Of a stretch of 64,000 bases of DNA, positions 9,450 through 18,381 are shown one piece after another. The DNA comes from Tildeniella nuda ZEHNDER 1965/U140. Its GTDB lineage: Bacteria > Cyanobacteriota > Cyanobacteriia > Leptolyngbyales > Leptolyngbyaceae. The notes under the pieces were generated by a model. The model searched no databases. It was not told the DNA's origin and saw nothing but the letters and a program-made list of their open reading frames with translations. A program made the translations under genes and the position numbers. Location: positions 62,001 to 126,000 of the forward strand of contig JAHHIG010000003.1 of NCBI GenBank assembly GCA_019358895.1. The letters run 5' to 3'. The stretch's first letter is position 1. Each line of letters begins with the position of its first letter.

Positions 9450-10190
9450 ATGTCGCAAGAACCACGCTTGGATGAACAAGTTATTTCACAGGCGGCTCTA
9501 GCAGGCTTGTCTACTCAGCTAGAGTCAGCAGAAGATATCCAGGTTGACGTGCGCACAGATGTTTTGAAAGCCACTCAGGGCAAGGCAGATTCGGTATCGG
9601 TGAGCGGTCAAGGTGTGGTTGTACAGGATGTGCGAGTGCAGGCAGTGACGGTACAGACCGATCGCCTTTCGTTCAATCCATTGAGCATTTTGCTGGGGCA
9701 GTTAAAGCTAGACCAGCCACTAGAGGCAACGGCTCAGGTTTTCTTAACTGAAGCAGATTTAAATCGGGCAATGCAGGCAGAGGCAGTCACCAGCAGGCTG
9801 CATGCGTTAGAACTGAACGTTGAAGGAGAGTCCGTCACTGTGGAGCTTGTGCATCCCTTAGCAGTAAAGCTACCTGCTGACGGCAAAATTGCGCTTGACG
9901 GTACTGCCCTGCTGCGCGGACGGGAAGCCGTTCGACAGGTTCGGTTTGCAGTGGTAATTATTCCTCGTACGGATGAACAGCCTGTGCGACTGGAATCGTT
10001 TGTTTGTGACCCAGGAGACGCGATCTCGATCGAGTTTGCGATCGCTATTCTGCAAAAGTTTAAAGCATTATTGGAGCTACCGTATGTAGCGATCGAAGGT
10101 ATGGCAATTCAAGTGAAGCGTTTGAGGATTGAATCGGGCAAACTGATGATTGAAACGGAAGCGCATGTTCCCCAAATTCCTTCGCTGTAA
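9450..10190 (+). CDS. DUF2993 (LmeA-like) domain protein
   Basis: 246 residues from the ATG at 9450. An in-frame start at 9318 would add 44 residues without family resemblance. The body has the features of cyanobacterial DUF2993 proteins: an early segment LDEQVISQAALAGLSTQLESAEDIQVDVRTDVL, then alternating beta-strand and amphipathic segments, and a C-terminal block with VAIEGMAIQVKRLRIESGKLMIE. DUF2993 proteins are related to tubular lipid-binding folds and may handle lipids at membranes, but the cyanobacterial members are uncharacterised. No signal peptide is evident with this start. The gene is monocistronic and convergent with the rluD-like gene. Confidence 0.8.
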   Translation: MSQEPRLDEQVISQAALAGLSTQLESAEDIQVDVRTDVLKATQGKADSVSVSGQGVVVQDVRVQAVTVQTDRLSFNPLSILLGQLKLDQPLEATAQVFLTEADLNRAMQAEAVTSRLHALELNVEGESVTVELVHPLAVKLPADGKIALDGTALLRGREAVRQVRFAVVIIPRTDEQPVRLESFVCDPGDAISIEFAIAILQKFKALLELPYVAIEGMAIQVKRLRIESGKLMIETEAHVPQIPSL

Positions 10191-10298
10191 CAGTGCCATC
10201 TTTCAATACAAACGAACTGATTGCAGAGAAAGGTGCAAATGGAAGACACCACGCTTTATTTATGTCTTTCTGAGATCGCTTTGAACGTTCTTATTGGC

Positions 10299-11270
10299 TC
10301 ATTTTCTCAGCGTTGACGAGGCATTGCGGCGGCGTAGAATTTCAACCAGGGTTAAAAAGGCAGTGGGTATCGGTGCAACGGCAACGATCGTGGTTCCCGA
10401 TACAGGATGTTCTAACTGCAATCGCCATGCATGAAGCGCCTGCCCCGCCAGTTTGACCCCAACGGCTCGTCCTGCACCATAGACCGGATCGCCGACGATC
10501 GGATGTCCCATCCTGGCACTATGAACCCGAATTTGATGGGTACGTCCGGTTTCTAAGGCAAACTGCATCAGCGTATAGTTTCCCATGCGCTCTTTGACTT
10601 GCCAATGGGTTACAGCACGGCGACCCCCTTTTTCTTCGGGGATAATTGCCATCTTTTTGCGATCGAGCAAATGACGACCGATCGGCAGGTCGATCGTGCC
10701 ACTCTCAGCAGCAGGCGCACCGTAAATCACCGCTAGATAATCGCGTCGCGCTGTTTTTGCTTTCAGTTGTGCCTGTAAGTGCTGGTGTGCCTGATCGGTT
10801 TTGGCAACGGCGATCGCGCCACTGGTATTTTTATCGAGCCGATGCACAATACCTGGACGCTGGACACCGCCAATGCCCGCCAAGCGATCGCAGTGTGCCA
10901 GCAGCGCATTGACCAGTGTGCCCCCTTCATGACCTGGAGCCGGATGCACGACTAATCCCACTGGTTTGTTGAGAATCAGCAAATGTTCGTCTTCGTAAAG
11001 AATATCGAGCGGAATATCTTCTGCCTGAAGGTCAAGCGGCTGGGCATCGGGAACGGTGAGGTGAACGCGATCGCCCGTCTGCACCATCGCTTTTTTGGAC
11101 GTACACACCGCTCCATTCACCTCTACCTGCCCTTGTTCAATCAGCTTCTGGGCACGCGATCGCGAGACTTCAGGCAGTGCTTCAGAAAGGTAGCGATCGA
11201 GGCGTTGATGTGCCTTCTCTTCGGGCGAATCGCCCAAGGCTTTAATCTGTAGTGCAATGTGTGAGGACAA
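10299..11270 (-). CDS. RluD-family 23S rRNA/tRNA pseudouridine synthase
   Basis: 323 residues. An N-terminal S4 RNA-binding domain (about 22-75, RLDRYLSEALPEVSRSRAQKLIEQG) is followed by a catalytic domain with GIVHRLDKNTSG, whose Asp146 is the catalytic residue of this superfamily. GRTHQIRVHSARMGHPIVGDPVYG near residue 255 is the RluA/RluD C-terminal signature. The enzyme isomerises uridine to pseudouridine in structured RNA. The exact target site cannot be told from sequence, so no specific symbol is given. Length matches the family. The gene is monocistronic here. Confidence 0.93.
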   Translation of the reverse strand: MSSHIALQIKALGDSPEEKAHQRLDRYLSEALPEVSRSRAQKLIEQGQVEVNGAVCTSKKAMVQTGDRVHLTVPDAQPLDLQAEDIPLDILYEDEHLLILNKPVGLVVHPAPGHEGGTLVNALLAHCDRLAGIGGVQRPGIVHRLDKNTSGAIAVAKTDQAHQHLQAQLKAKTARRDYLAVIYGAPAAESGTIDLPIGRHLLDRKKMAIIPEEKGGRRAVTHWQVKERMGNYTLMQFALETGRTHQIRVHSARMGHPIVGDPVYGAGRAVGVKLAGQALHAWRLQLEHPVSGTTIVAVAPIPTAFLTLVEILRRRNASSTLRK

Positions 11271-11452
11271 TTTCTAACCCTTGCTCAAGAAACTCAACGA
11301 TGTCGTCTGCGCGTTCAAGCAGTACAACTATCCAACCCGTTTGAAAACTGGTGATAACGGTTGTTACTTAACCCTAATGTATCCTACAGCAAACCCAAAA
11401 CTGTCCATGTTAGACTTCGATCGACATGACGTACCTAAGCCAGGTGATTGTG

Positions 11453-11917
11453 ATGACAGCGAAACATCCCGAAACGTCTGCTCCCAGTCCGCAGCTTTAC
11501 GATCGCGATTTCTATCTCTGGCTTCAGGAAACCGCCCGATTATTGCGAGACGGCGAGTTTCAAAAGCTTGACATCGAAAATCTGGTGGAAGAAATTGAGA
11601 GCATGGGTAGGAGTGAAAAACGGTCAGTTAAAAGCAATCTTGAGATTGTTTTAATACACTTGCTGAAGTACAAATATCAGCCAGAGCGACGCTCCAACAG
11701 TTGGCGGTTAACGCTCTTTGAGCATCGCGATCGCCTGGAAGCAGAGTTTCTCGACAGCCCAAGCTTGCGCCCTTACTTTGCGACTGGGTTTGAGGACTGC
11801 TACCGAAGCGCTCGGAAAAAAGCGTCCATTGAAACTGGCTTACCGATCGCAACCTTTCCCCCAGACTCGCCTTTTACACCCGAACAGGCGCTCAATGAGG
11901 ATTATTTGCCAGAATAG
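11453..11917 (+). CDS. DUF29 family protein
   Basis: 154 residues from the ATG at 11453, which has AGGTGA about 6 bases upstream; the frame opens nine codons earlier. It has the DUF29 pattern: YDRDFYLWLQETARLLRDGEFQKLDIENLVEEIESMGRSEKR, then LIHLLKYKYQPE. The family is small, helical, multicopy in cyanobacteria and of unknown role. Its end overlaps the end of the convergent cobA gene by 16 bp. Confidence 0.88.
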   Translation: MTAKHPETSAPSPQLYDRDFYLWLQETARLLRDGEFQKLDIENLVEEIESMGRSEKRSVKSNLEIVLIHLLKYKYQPERRSNSWRLTLFEHRDRLEAEFLDSPSLRPYFATGFEDCYRSARKKASIETGLPIATFPPDSPFTPEQALNEDYLPE

Positions 11918-12690
11918 GGTTCAGCTTGTGCGATCGCTACAGGGCGGTAGTCAGAAAGAATCTCGTGGAGGTTGACGACTGAGCCGATGACCGCGATCGC
12001 GGGTGCCTCAAACTTTGCCATTTCAACCTGTTGGACAATGGTTTCTAGAGTGCCGATGAGTTCTTCCTGTTCGGGTCTTGTGCCCCAACGTACCAGCGCG
12101 ACGGGTGTATTGGGAGCCAATCCTGCAAACTGAAGTTGTTCTGTGATGTAGGGCAAATTGTGGATGCCCATGTAAACGACGATCGTTTCTGAACCATGCG
12201 CGATCGCCTGCCAGTTAACGGCTGGACGATACTTCCCCGCACCCTCATGCCCTGTGACAAAGGTTACTGATGAACTGTAGGCACGGTGCGTCAGCGGAAT
12301 GCCCGCATAGGCAGTCGCCGCAATACCTGACGTAATTCCTGGCACCACTTCAACTGCAATGCCCGCCTTCACCAGATCTTCCATCTCCTCGCCACCGCGA
12401 CCAAAGATGAAGGGATCGCCACCCTTTAGCCGCACGACGATCGCGGCTGCTTGCGCCTTCTCCATCAGCAGTTGCGTAATATCCGTCTGTAAGAGCGAGT
12501 GCGCTCCCCGACGTTTGCCAGCATTGATTTGCTCTGCTTGTGGATTAATCATTGCCAGCACAGGCGGACTCACCAATGCATCGTAAACCACGACATCCGC
12601 GCATTCCAGCAAGGTCTTGCCCTTCAGCGTCATCAAACCTGGGTCACCGGGACCCGCGCCGACTAAGTAGACTTTGCCTGAGTGGTGCAT
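11902..12690 (-). CDS. cobA: Uroporphyrinogen-III C-methyltransferase
   Basis: 262 residues. The N-terminus VYLVGAGPGDPGLMTLKG is the SAM-binding start of the SUMT family; LKGGDPFIFGRGGEE, VVPGITSGIAATAYAGIPLTHR and PVALVRWGTRPEQE are its other signatures. It methylates uroporphyrinogen III at C2 and C7 to precorrin-2, the branch point to siroheme and cobalamin. The gene is not fused to uroporphyrinogen synthase or CysG. A sirohydrochlorin chelatase gene lies 260 bp upstream on the same strand, so the two fit one pathway, although repeats separate them. Confidence 0.95.
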   Translation of the reverse strand: MHHSGKVYLVGAGPGDPGLMTLKGKTLLECADVVVYDALVSPPVLAMINPQAEQINAGKRRGAHSLLQTDITQLLMEKAQAAAIVVRLKGGDPFIFGRGGEEMEDLVKAGIAVEVVPGITSGIAATAYAGIPLTHRAYSSSVTFVTGHEGAGKYRPAVNWQAIAHGSETIVVYMGIHNLPYITEQLQFAGLAPNTPVALVRWGTRPEQEELIGTLETIVQQVEMAKFEAPAIAVIGSVVNLHEILSDYRPVAIAQAEPYSGK

Positions 12691-12865
12691 GGGAAAGAAG
12701 GAGAGGAGTGAGGAGTGAGGGGAAGTAGGGATGGGGCAAGGGGAAGCGGAGGAGGCAGGGGAAGCAAAGAAGGGAAGCGGAAGATGGGGAACCGAGGCGG
12801 CAAGAGAAAAGGCTTAAGTTGTGTTCTTCTTGAGTCAAACCGAAGGAGCTTTGATTTTTGCATTG

Positions 12866-12953
12866 CTCCCTCTGCCTCCCCTGCTCCCTCTGCCTCCCCT
12901 GCTCCCTCTGCCTCCCCTGCTCCCTCTGCCTCCCCTGCTTCCTCTGCCTTCTA
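12866..12953. repeat. 18-bp tandem repeat (CCCTCTGCCTCCCCTGCT units)
   Basis: About five copies of an 18-bp unit built from TCCCTCTGCC and TCCCCTGC lie between cobA and cbiX and run into the last codons of cbiX. The polypurine/polypyrimidine strand bias continues to about 12690. Reading frames through it (repeating GRQREQ or ASPAPS) are artefacts of the repeat. Confidence 0.9.
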
Positions 12954-13823
12954 CTGTCTTCCTTCATCCTGTGCCAAATCGATAAGCAGATCTGTTAATT
13001 CTGAACTTGCGGCGAGGGGTGGGGCAAGGTGCAGCTTGAGGGCTGGAAATTGCTGGGAGAGGGTTTGAACGGTTTGGGCGATCGCATCGGTAATGCCGCC
13101 AGCAAATAAGAAATAGGGCAGAATCCCGACATGGCGAATGCCAAGCTGCGACAGTGCTTGCAAGCGGGATTCAAGACTAGGCGGCACAGACCAGTAGGCA
13201 GATATAGCACCCAAACGCTCTGCCAACTCTTCTACAGGTTGGTTGGCATCCAGGCGACGGCTACCATGCGCTAGCAAGATCCACGCTTCGACGGGCTGCG
13301 TTGCCATGCATTCTGTCACCAAACGGTGTAGTCCAGAATGAGAACCGATCGCGGGACGGAGGTCAAGCTCGATCGACGCTCCTAGCGCTTGTTGTGCCAG
13401 CGCGATCTCCTGTGGAATATCTTCCATGACATGCACACCGGGCAACAGAAAGAGTGGCAGAATCACAAGTCTGTAAGGCTTTGCAATGCCAGCGCTTTCG
13501 GTGCCGAAGGATGCCTGTAACGCGAGATTAAACTGCTCAATTTGCTGGTGTAAGGGTAGGGAATGACATTCTAGATAGGCTGTGCCGACTGGCGGTTGTC
13601 CATGCTCAGATGCTGCACCTTGATGAGGAGGCGTTAAGACGGCAGTTTCGGTTGCGACGCGTTCTTCGACGATCGCGCCGTCTACTCTCGCAGTGGCTAA
13701 AGGCTCTAAGCCAGCGTAGGAGATTTTTTGAGCAAAGCGCTCAGCGAGTATAGCCATTGTCTCTTGAGGACGTGGATCGCGGCTCCCGTGAGCGATGAGC
13801 AAATAAGCAGAGGGGTAAGACAA
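12951..13823 (-). CDS. Sirohydrochlorin cobalto/ferrochelatase, CbiX family
   Basis: 290 residues with two related halves, as in the long CbiX form. The first half opens YLLIAHGSRDPRPQET and contains LVILPLFLLPGVHVMEDIP. The second contains AWILLAHGSRRLDANQPVEEL and VGILPYFLFAGGITDAI. The histidines of the two AHGSR motifs are metal-insertion residues in this fold. The product inserts Co2+ or Fe2+ into sirohydrochlorin, one or two steps after CobA, whose gene follows. Between the halves is a poorly conserved stretch (about residues 60-90). The C-terminus abuts the 18-bp repeat. Confidence 0.9.
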   Translation of the reverse strand: MSYPSAYLLIAHGSRDPRPQETMAILAERFAQKISYAGLEPLATARVDGAIVEERVATETAVLTPPHQGAASEHGQPPVGTAYLECHSLPLHQQIEQFNLALQASFGTESAGIAKPYRLVILPLFLLPGVHVMEDIPQEIALAQQALGASIELDLRPAIGSHSGLHRLVTECMATQPVEAWILLAHGSRRLDANQPVEELAERLGAISAYWSVPPSLESRLQALSQLGIRHVGILPYFLFAGGITDAIAQTVQTLSQQFPALKLHLAPPLAASSELTDLLIDLAQDEGRQ

Positions 13824-13939
13824 GGGGCAGGAAAGTTTGCTGGTGGTGAGCTATTCAGATTCTATCGCTGATTACATGGTTCGTTGGCAAGGCACCGAGT
13901 GATCGCACCAGAGACAGGTTGATCACACAAGGGCACTAT

Positions 13940-14179
13940 TCAAACATCGGTTTTGCGATCGCGCAATGATGCGACACGAGCGTTGAACTCTGCTTCTGAA
14001 AGGCGTTGTACATTCTTGCCTGGTTCAAAGCAGTAGGCGAGGTACTCCATATCGCGTTCGAGTTTTCCGGTTGCTGGATTGGCAATCAGCACATCCATGC
14101 CACCGCTCGGAGTAGCGATGACTTTGACGGGGCGATCGTCGATCGTGAAATACCAGGGAAAGCTAGAAGCTTGAGTCAT
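13940..14179 (-). CDS. Small hypothetical protein
   Basis: 79 residues, beginning MTQASSFPWYFTIDDRPVKV. It has the look of a real conserved small cyanobacterial protein: a compact beta-rich start, then PATGKLERDMEYLAYCF, and ending in a charged helix (LSEAEFNARVASLRDRK). No known domain, TM segment or metal site. It is divergent from a small membrane-anchored protein gene. Confidence 0.65.
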   Translation of the reverse strand: MTQASSFPWYFTIDDRPVKVIATPSGGMDVLIANPATGKLERDMEYLAYCFEPGKNVQRLSEAEFNARVASLRDRKTDV

Positions 14180-14267
14180 ACCATTCTCTAGGATTTGATT
14201 GATGAACTAATCAATTTTTAGCTTAGATTAGGTGAAAGCCGTCGCTCAAGTTGGGTACTCTGTGGCA

Positions 14268-14486
14268 ATGAAACCATCAACCGTAAAAAAGAAGCTCATT
14301 CTCCTTGCGACTGGCTTGGGCGTATTGATGGCTGGGACAGCCGTCGGCTACTGGCAGCACAGCCAGCGCGAATGGTGCGTACAGTTCACTGCGGGCAGCG
14401 GGCAAGAGGTGACCTACAGTCGGGGTTGCCTCAACCGTCAGCGCTACAAGAAATGGACGCTAACTGCTTTGCGGACTGAGATTTAA
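14268..14486 (+). CDS. Small hypothetical single-pass membrane protein
   Basis: 72 residues from the ATG at 14268 (MKPSTVKKKLILLATGLGVL); an earlier in-frame start at 14232 is possible. A positively charged N-terminus precedes one hydrophobic segment (about 9-27), then a periplasmic-looking tail with two cysteines (EWCVQF and RGCLNR) that could pair. No family recognised. Confidence 0.5.
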   Translation: MKPSTVKKKLILLATGLGVLMAGTAVGYWQHSQREWCVQFTAGSGQEVTYSRGCLNRQRYKKWTLTALRTEI

Positions 14487-14519
14487 TCAGCGGTCAGCCT
14501 TGAGTTTGTAGCTGATAGC

Positions 14520-15620
14520 TCAACACCGACTAAGAGAAATCAGATCTGGAAAAACCTCTTGTACGGCTGGATGCACTAGCTGATGCTGGTGAACGTTTAG
14601 CCCATGAGCAAGTGCAGGGTTGCGATCGAGCGCTCCCACTCCCTCATTTGCCAATTGCAGCACGTAAGGTAGCGTGGAGTGATTGAGTGCCTGTGTCGAT
14701 GTCCACGGTACCGCTCCAGGCATATTGGGTACCCCATAATGCACCACGCCTGCTTCAACATAGGTCGGGTGAGAATGCGAGGTCGATCGCACGGTTTCGA
14801 TACATCCACCCTGATCAACTGCTACATCGACAATGACGGAGCCGGGGCGCATTTGCTGCACGACCTGACGCGAAACGAGTACAGGCGCTTTTTTTGCCAG
14901 TACCAACACGGCACCAATCAGCAAATCGGCTTTGGGCACAACAGCCTCGATCTGGCTGGCACTGCTGTAGAGTAACTCGACTCTGGAGCCAAACAGGGTT
15001 TCCAGATAGGAAAGGCGATCGACATTCACATCTAAAATTTGCACCTGGGCACCCATACCAACGGCAATGCGGGCAGCTTCAGTACCCACAACGCCACCAC
15101 CCAAAATCACGACTTGACCAGGCTTCACGCCAGGAACACCGCTGAGAAGCACCCCACGACCGCCTTGCTGCCGCTCTAGAAAGCGTGCACCAAATTGCAC
15201 CGCCAATCGTCCGGCAATGATGCTCATCGGAGCCAGAAGCGGCAGGCGCTTGTCAGGCAGTTCAACCGTTTCGTAGGCGATCGCCGTAGTGCCAGAATCC
15301 AACAGTGCTTGAGTGAGGGTGCGATCGGCTGCCAGATGGAGATAGGTCAACAGCGTTTGTTCTTTTTGGAGATACGAATACTCGGCTGGTAGGGGTTCTT
15401 TCACCTTCACAACCAGAGCGCGATCCCAGGCTTCTGCCGCCTGTAATGCCAGCTTTGCACCCGATTGGAGATACTCATCGTCAGTAAAGCCAGAGCCTTC
15501 GCCCGCACCCGTTTCGACAAAGACGGTGTGCCCCCGATCGGTCAGGCTCCGCACACTATTAGGACTCAACCCCACTCGATATTCCTGATCCTTCGTCTCT
15601 TTGGGAACACCAACTTCCAT
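14520..15620 (-). CDS. ald: Alanine dehydrogenase
   Basis: 366 residues, the usual length. MEVGVPKETKDQEYRVGLSPNSVRSLTDRGHTVFVETGAGEGSGF is the family N-terminus. LLTYLHLAADR holds the catalytic His region, and VVILGGGVVGTEAARIAVGMGA is the NAD-binding Rossmann motif. YGVPNMPGAVPWTSTQALNHSTLPYV is the conserved C-terminal signature. It reversibly deaminates L-alanine to pyruvate and ammonia with NAD. The gene is single and a heptamer array lies just upstream of the start. Confidence 0.96.
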   Translation of the reverse strand: MEVGVPKETKDQEYRVGLSPNSVRSLTDRGHTVFVETGAGEGSGFTDDEYLQSGAKLALQAAEAWDRALVVKVKEPLPAEYSYLQKEQTLLTYLHLAADRTLTQALLDSGTTAIAYETVELPDKRLPLLAPMSIIAGRLAVQFGARFLERQQGGRGVLLSGVPGVKPGQVVILGGGVVGTEAARIAVGMGAQVQILDVNVDRLSYLETLFGSRVELLYSSASQIEAVVPKADLLIGAVLVLAKKAPVLVSRQVVQQMRPGSVIVDVAVDQGGCIETVRSTSHSHPTYVEAGVVHYGVPNMPGAVPWTSTQALNHSTLPYVLQLANEGVGALDRNPALAHGLNVHQHQLVHPAVQEVFPDLISLSRC

Positions 15621-15680
15621 CAGAACCTCATTGATAGCCGCTAGTTCTAGCTTACGTCGGCAGCAGCAAAACTGGGTTTC

Positions 15681-15754
15681 AGCTATCAGCGGTCAGCTAT
15701 CAGCGGTCAGCTATCAGCTATCAGCGGTCAGCTATCAGCTATCAGCTATCAGCC
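15681..15754. repeat. Heptamer tandem repeat (AGCTATC / AGCGGTC)
   Basis: Ten consecutive 7-bp units mixing AGCTATC and AGCGGTC lie between the ald start and the thiS stop. This is the short tandemly repeated repetitive (STRR) type known from filamentous cyanobacteria and matches repeats elsewhere in the window. Confidence 0.92.
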
Positions 15755-15766
15755 TTCTGCCTTCTT

Positions 15767-15979
15767 CTAGCCACCACCTACAATCGTGACAATCTCCAGG
15801 CGATCGTCCGTCTGCATTTCGGTTTGCTCCCAGAACTGACGGTGCAAAATTTCGCCGTTGTATTCCACCGCGACGAGACGGGGATTTAAGCCAAGCTGCG
15901 TTAAAAAAATGGGTAGAGAAGTTTTGGAGTCACAGGTGCGAAGTTCACCGTTGACTTGTAACGTGATTTGAGCCGACAT
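15767..15979 (-). CDS. thiS: Sulfur carrier protein ThiS
   Basis: 70 residues: a short ubiquitin-like protein opening MSAQITLQVNGELRTC and ending DRLEIVTIVGGG. The C-terminal Gly-Gly is the site of thiocarboxylation; the extra final Gly is a small deviation. It donates sulfur for the thiazole ring of thiamine together with ThiG. No thiG or thiO is next to it, and no TPP riboswitch was seen upstream. Confidence 0.88.
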   Translation of the reverse strand: MSAQITLQVNGELRTCDSKTSLPIFLTQLGLNPRLVAVEYNGEILHRQFWEQTEMQTDDRLEIVTIVGGG

Positions 15980-16114
15980 GAGTGGAAACTGAAAGATTTC
16001 TAACGCTGTGATGTGGTGCTCTCAACAATCAGTCGAGTGTATTTTGAGTGTATCTTTCTGAAGTGCGCGCGACAAACTTTCTTAAGCAGTGCCCCAGTTC
16101 ACTGAGTGCTGAGT

Positions 16115-17377
16115 ATGACCCAACTACCCGGAATTACCCTTCGTCCTGCTGAGGCTGGCGACTTAGCGCAGATTGTGAACCTCGATCGCCTGTCCTTTGC
16201 ACCGTTAAGTACCAATGCCGAAATTGAGCGGGAATGGTATGGGCAGGGGTTGGATTTGCCCGATCGCTCACTTTTTATTGCCGAACAAGGAATGACGGGG
16301 CTTGCAGTGGGCAGCTACGCTCAGCTACGTCTGGGCATTTGCTTTGAAGGGCAGGTGCTGCCTGCAATGGGCATTTCAGCCGTAGCAGTTGCGCCTCACT
16401 TTCGGGGGAAAAGGCTGGCACAGTTGCTGGTGGAACATGCACTTGAAACGGGACAGGCACAACAGCTTCCTTTGATGATGCTCTATCCCTTTCAGCATGG
16501 CTTTTATCGCAAGTTGGGTTGGGCATGGGTGGGGCGATCGCACCAGTATCGCGTTGCTGCACGCCATTTGCCGGGTTACACAGAGCGATCGCACATCGTC
16601 CCCTATGATCCGTTTCAGCACGAGCCAATGCTGCAAGCAATTTACCAGAGGCAGGCGTTGCAGCACAACGGTTGGTTAAAACGGTGGGATTGGCAGTGGC
16701 AGTCTCGTGTAAAGCCTGTCACCGGACGAGAAATTTACTGTTATGCCGAAGCAGGAGAGCCGTTGGGTTATGTCGTGGTGCAGTTTGCTCGACTGGAACC
16801 ACCGCAGAACATACTTGCGGCGATCGTGCAGGAATGGGTTGCCACTACGCCTGCCGCCTATCGAGGCATTTTGGGCTTTTTAGCATCGTTGCGTGACCAG
16901 GTTTCCACGATCGTCTGGAACACGTACGCGGACGATCCGTTTCCCCATCTGCTGCGCGAACAGCGACGTGACCCTACCTTACTATCAGTGCCGTCTGAGT
17001 TTGGCTGGACGCATCGTTTTGGCACAATCAATGCTGGTTTTATGTGGCGCTTGGTTGATCTGGAAGCGGCATTTCGCTTACGCCCGATCGCTGCTCACTC
17101 GTCATTCAAACTGACCTTTCAGCTTACCGATCCCATCCTGGACGATCGCACTATTACCGCTGACTTTGCAGATGGGAAAATGCATCCAGCGTCTCAGCCT
17201 GCCTCAACCGTTATCACAACGTCGATCGAGCATTTAACTGAGTTATTTTGCGGCTTTCGACGATCGCGTGATTTGCTGTGGACTGGAGAACTTGAGGTAG
17301 AGGGCGATCGGAGCTTGCTAGCAAATCTCGACAGCGCCTGGGCAGCGACTTCCCCCTTTTGCTGGGATTTTTTCTAA
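16115..17377 (+). CDS. Eis-like GNAT N-acetyltransferase
   Basis: 420 residues from the ATG at 16115; another start lies three codons upstream. An N-terminal GNAT domain has the acetyl-CoA loop AVAPHFRGKRLAQLLVEHAL (R/QxxGxG/A type) and LMMLYPFQHGFYRKLGW, typical of Eis. A second degenerate GNAT half (about 160-290) and a C-terminal SCP2-like domain (about 300-420) complete the three-part Eis architecture. Eis of mycobacteria acetylates aminoglycosides at several amines; the cyanobacterial substrate is unknown. It is a single gene upstream of arsR, with no obvious link to it. Confidence 0.85.
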   Translation: MTQLPGITLRPAEAGDLAQIVNLDRLSFAPLSTNAEIEREWYGQGLDLPDRSLFIAEQGMTGLAVGSYAQLRLGICFEGQVLPAMGISAVAVAPHFRGKRLAQLLVEHALETGQAQQLPLMMLYPFQHGFYRKLGWAWVGRSHQYRVAARHLPGYTERSHIVPYDPFQHEPMLQAIYQRQALQHNGWLKRWDWQWQSRVKPVTGREIYCYAEAGEPLGYVVVQFARLEPPQNILAAIVQEWVATTPAAYRGILGFLASLRDQVSTIVWNTYADDPFPHLLREQRRDPTLLSVPSEFGWTHRFGTINAGFMWRLVDLEAAFRLRPIAAHSSFKLTFQLTDPILDDRTITADFADGKMHPASQPASTVITTSIEHLTELFCGFRRSRDLLWTGELEVEGDRSLLANLDSAWAATSPFCWDFF

Positions 17378-17601
17378 CTGACTTCAAAAGTGGCTTCAAA
17401 AGTGGCAATCGCCTGCGTTCCAGAAGACCGCTTTCTCTTTCGCCTAGATTTGACCGTTAAAGCAAAACGCTCGATGTTTCGAGTTCTCAACCCTAATGAT
17501 TGAGCGAATTTCCCGTTCGACCTGATGCTCTTGGCTTTGTCCGTAGTCGCATTGCAGCCAACCACTTTTAGCTACAATGAGGCATCGCTTCAATAAAGTT
17601 G

Positions 17602-17931
17602 ATGACTTCGATCGCCACTACTGCATCAGAAAAAATTGTTTTAGGCTTTCATGCCCTCTCCGAGCCACTCAGAATCAAAACGATCGAGCTGCTGCGTGAA
17701 AAGGAGCTGTGCGTCTGTGATTTGTGCGAGATTCTAGGCGTAACCCAATCAAAGCTGTCGTTTCACCTCAAGAACCTGAAAGAAGCGGGATTGATTAGAG
17801 GTCGGCAAGAAGGACGTTGGATTTATTACAGCCTTGATCTCGCTCAATTTGTTGCCTTAGAACAATATCTGGCAGAGTTCCGTCGCTTCAGCCCCATGCT
17901 GCCTGCACGCCCTTGTAAGGACGATCGCTGA
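17602..17931 (+). CDS. arsR: ArsR-family arsenic-responsive repressor
   Basis: 109 residues from the ATG at 17602. A winged-helix protein with ELCVCDLCEILGVTQSKLSFHLKNLKEAGLI. The cysteines of the ELCVCDLC motif (Cys37, Cys39, Cys42) form the As(III)/Sb(III) sensor in the alpha3 helix of classical ArsR, and QSKLSFHLKNL is the DNA-recognition helix. It should repress the ars genes until arsenite binds. The gene stands 450 bp upstream of arsC, with two operator-like palindromes between them. Confidence 0.95.
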   Translation: MTSIATTASEKIVLGFHALSEPLRIKTIELLREKELCVCDLCEILGVTQSKLSFHLKNLKEAGLIRGRQEGRWIYYSLDLAQFVALEQYLAEFRRFSPMLPARPCKDDR

Positions 17932-17976
17932 TCACCATTTCCTAGCCTTACTTGACTAATCAACACGAAAAATCAC

Positions 17977-18005
17977 TTGACAAATCAATTTTATTTGAAA
18001 TGATG
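17977..18005 (+). promoter_or_regulatory. Possible promoter with degenerate ArsR-type box
   Basis: TTGACA (17977-17982) overlaps TCAA-N7-type dyad DNA: TCAA at 17985-17988 and TTGA at 17995-17998 flank TTTTAT. The -10 region is weak. It resembles the stronger operator at 18326 and could drive a leader transcript toward arsC. Confidence 0.4.
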
Positions 18006-18325
18006 GAAGTGTAGTGTTTAAAGCACTCCGAAATGCAACTGGCGATCGCGGCGTTCAGGTTGCGATCGTGCGAACTGTCCATCGCCTGTCATGTTGATTT
18101 TGAGAATGCCTTAGGAGTTGTACAGAAACAGCATGGTCTGTAGCCGTCAGCGAAAAGCTGATAGCTGATCAAAAAGTGTGCAGTTATTTTTTAGCAAGCT
18201 CTTAGCTCAGGGCATGATCGCAAAATGGCTATTGAACCAGGTTCGTCTAAACCAAGTTGAAGTAGCGCTGGCTTAGATAACAAAAGCTATCTTTTCATCA
18301 CATTGCGGTTCGTTTTGGCAAATAC

Positions 18326-18341
18326 ATCAATTTTTCTTGAT
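18326..18341. promoter_or_regulatory. ArsR-type operator
   Basis: ATCAA-TTTTTC-TTGAT is a perfect 5-6-5 inverted repeat, the form bound by ArsR/SmtB repressors. It lies about 40 bp upstream of the arsC start, where it could block a promoter for the arsC-acr3-phosphatase-arsH transcript. Confidence 0.75.
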
Positions 18342-18381
18342 TCAATGTTGGCTGAAGTAGTCATAGCAGGAGTCCGTTTTG

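Noticed and set aside
12644-12967. Frame rich in repeating GRQREQ
   Set aside because: It is produced by the 18-bp tandem repeat and adjacent polypurine DNA, not by a gene.
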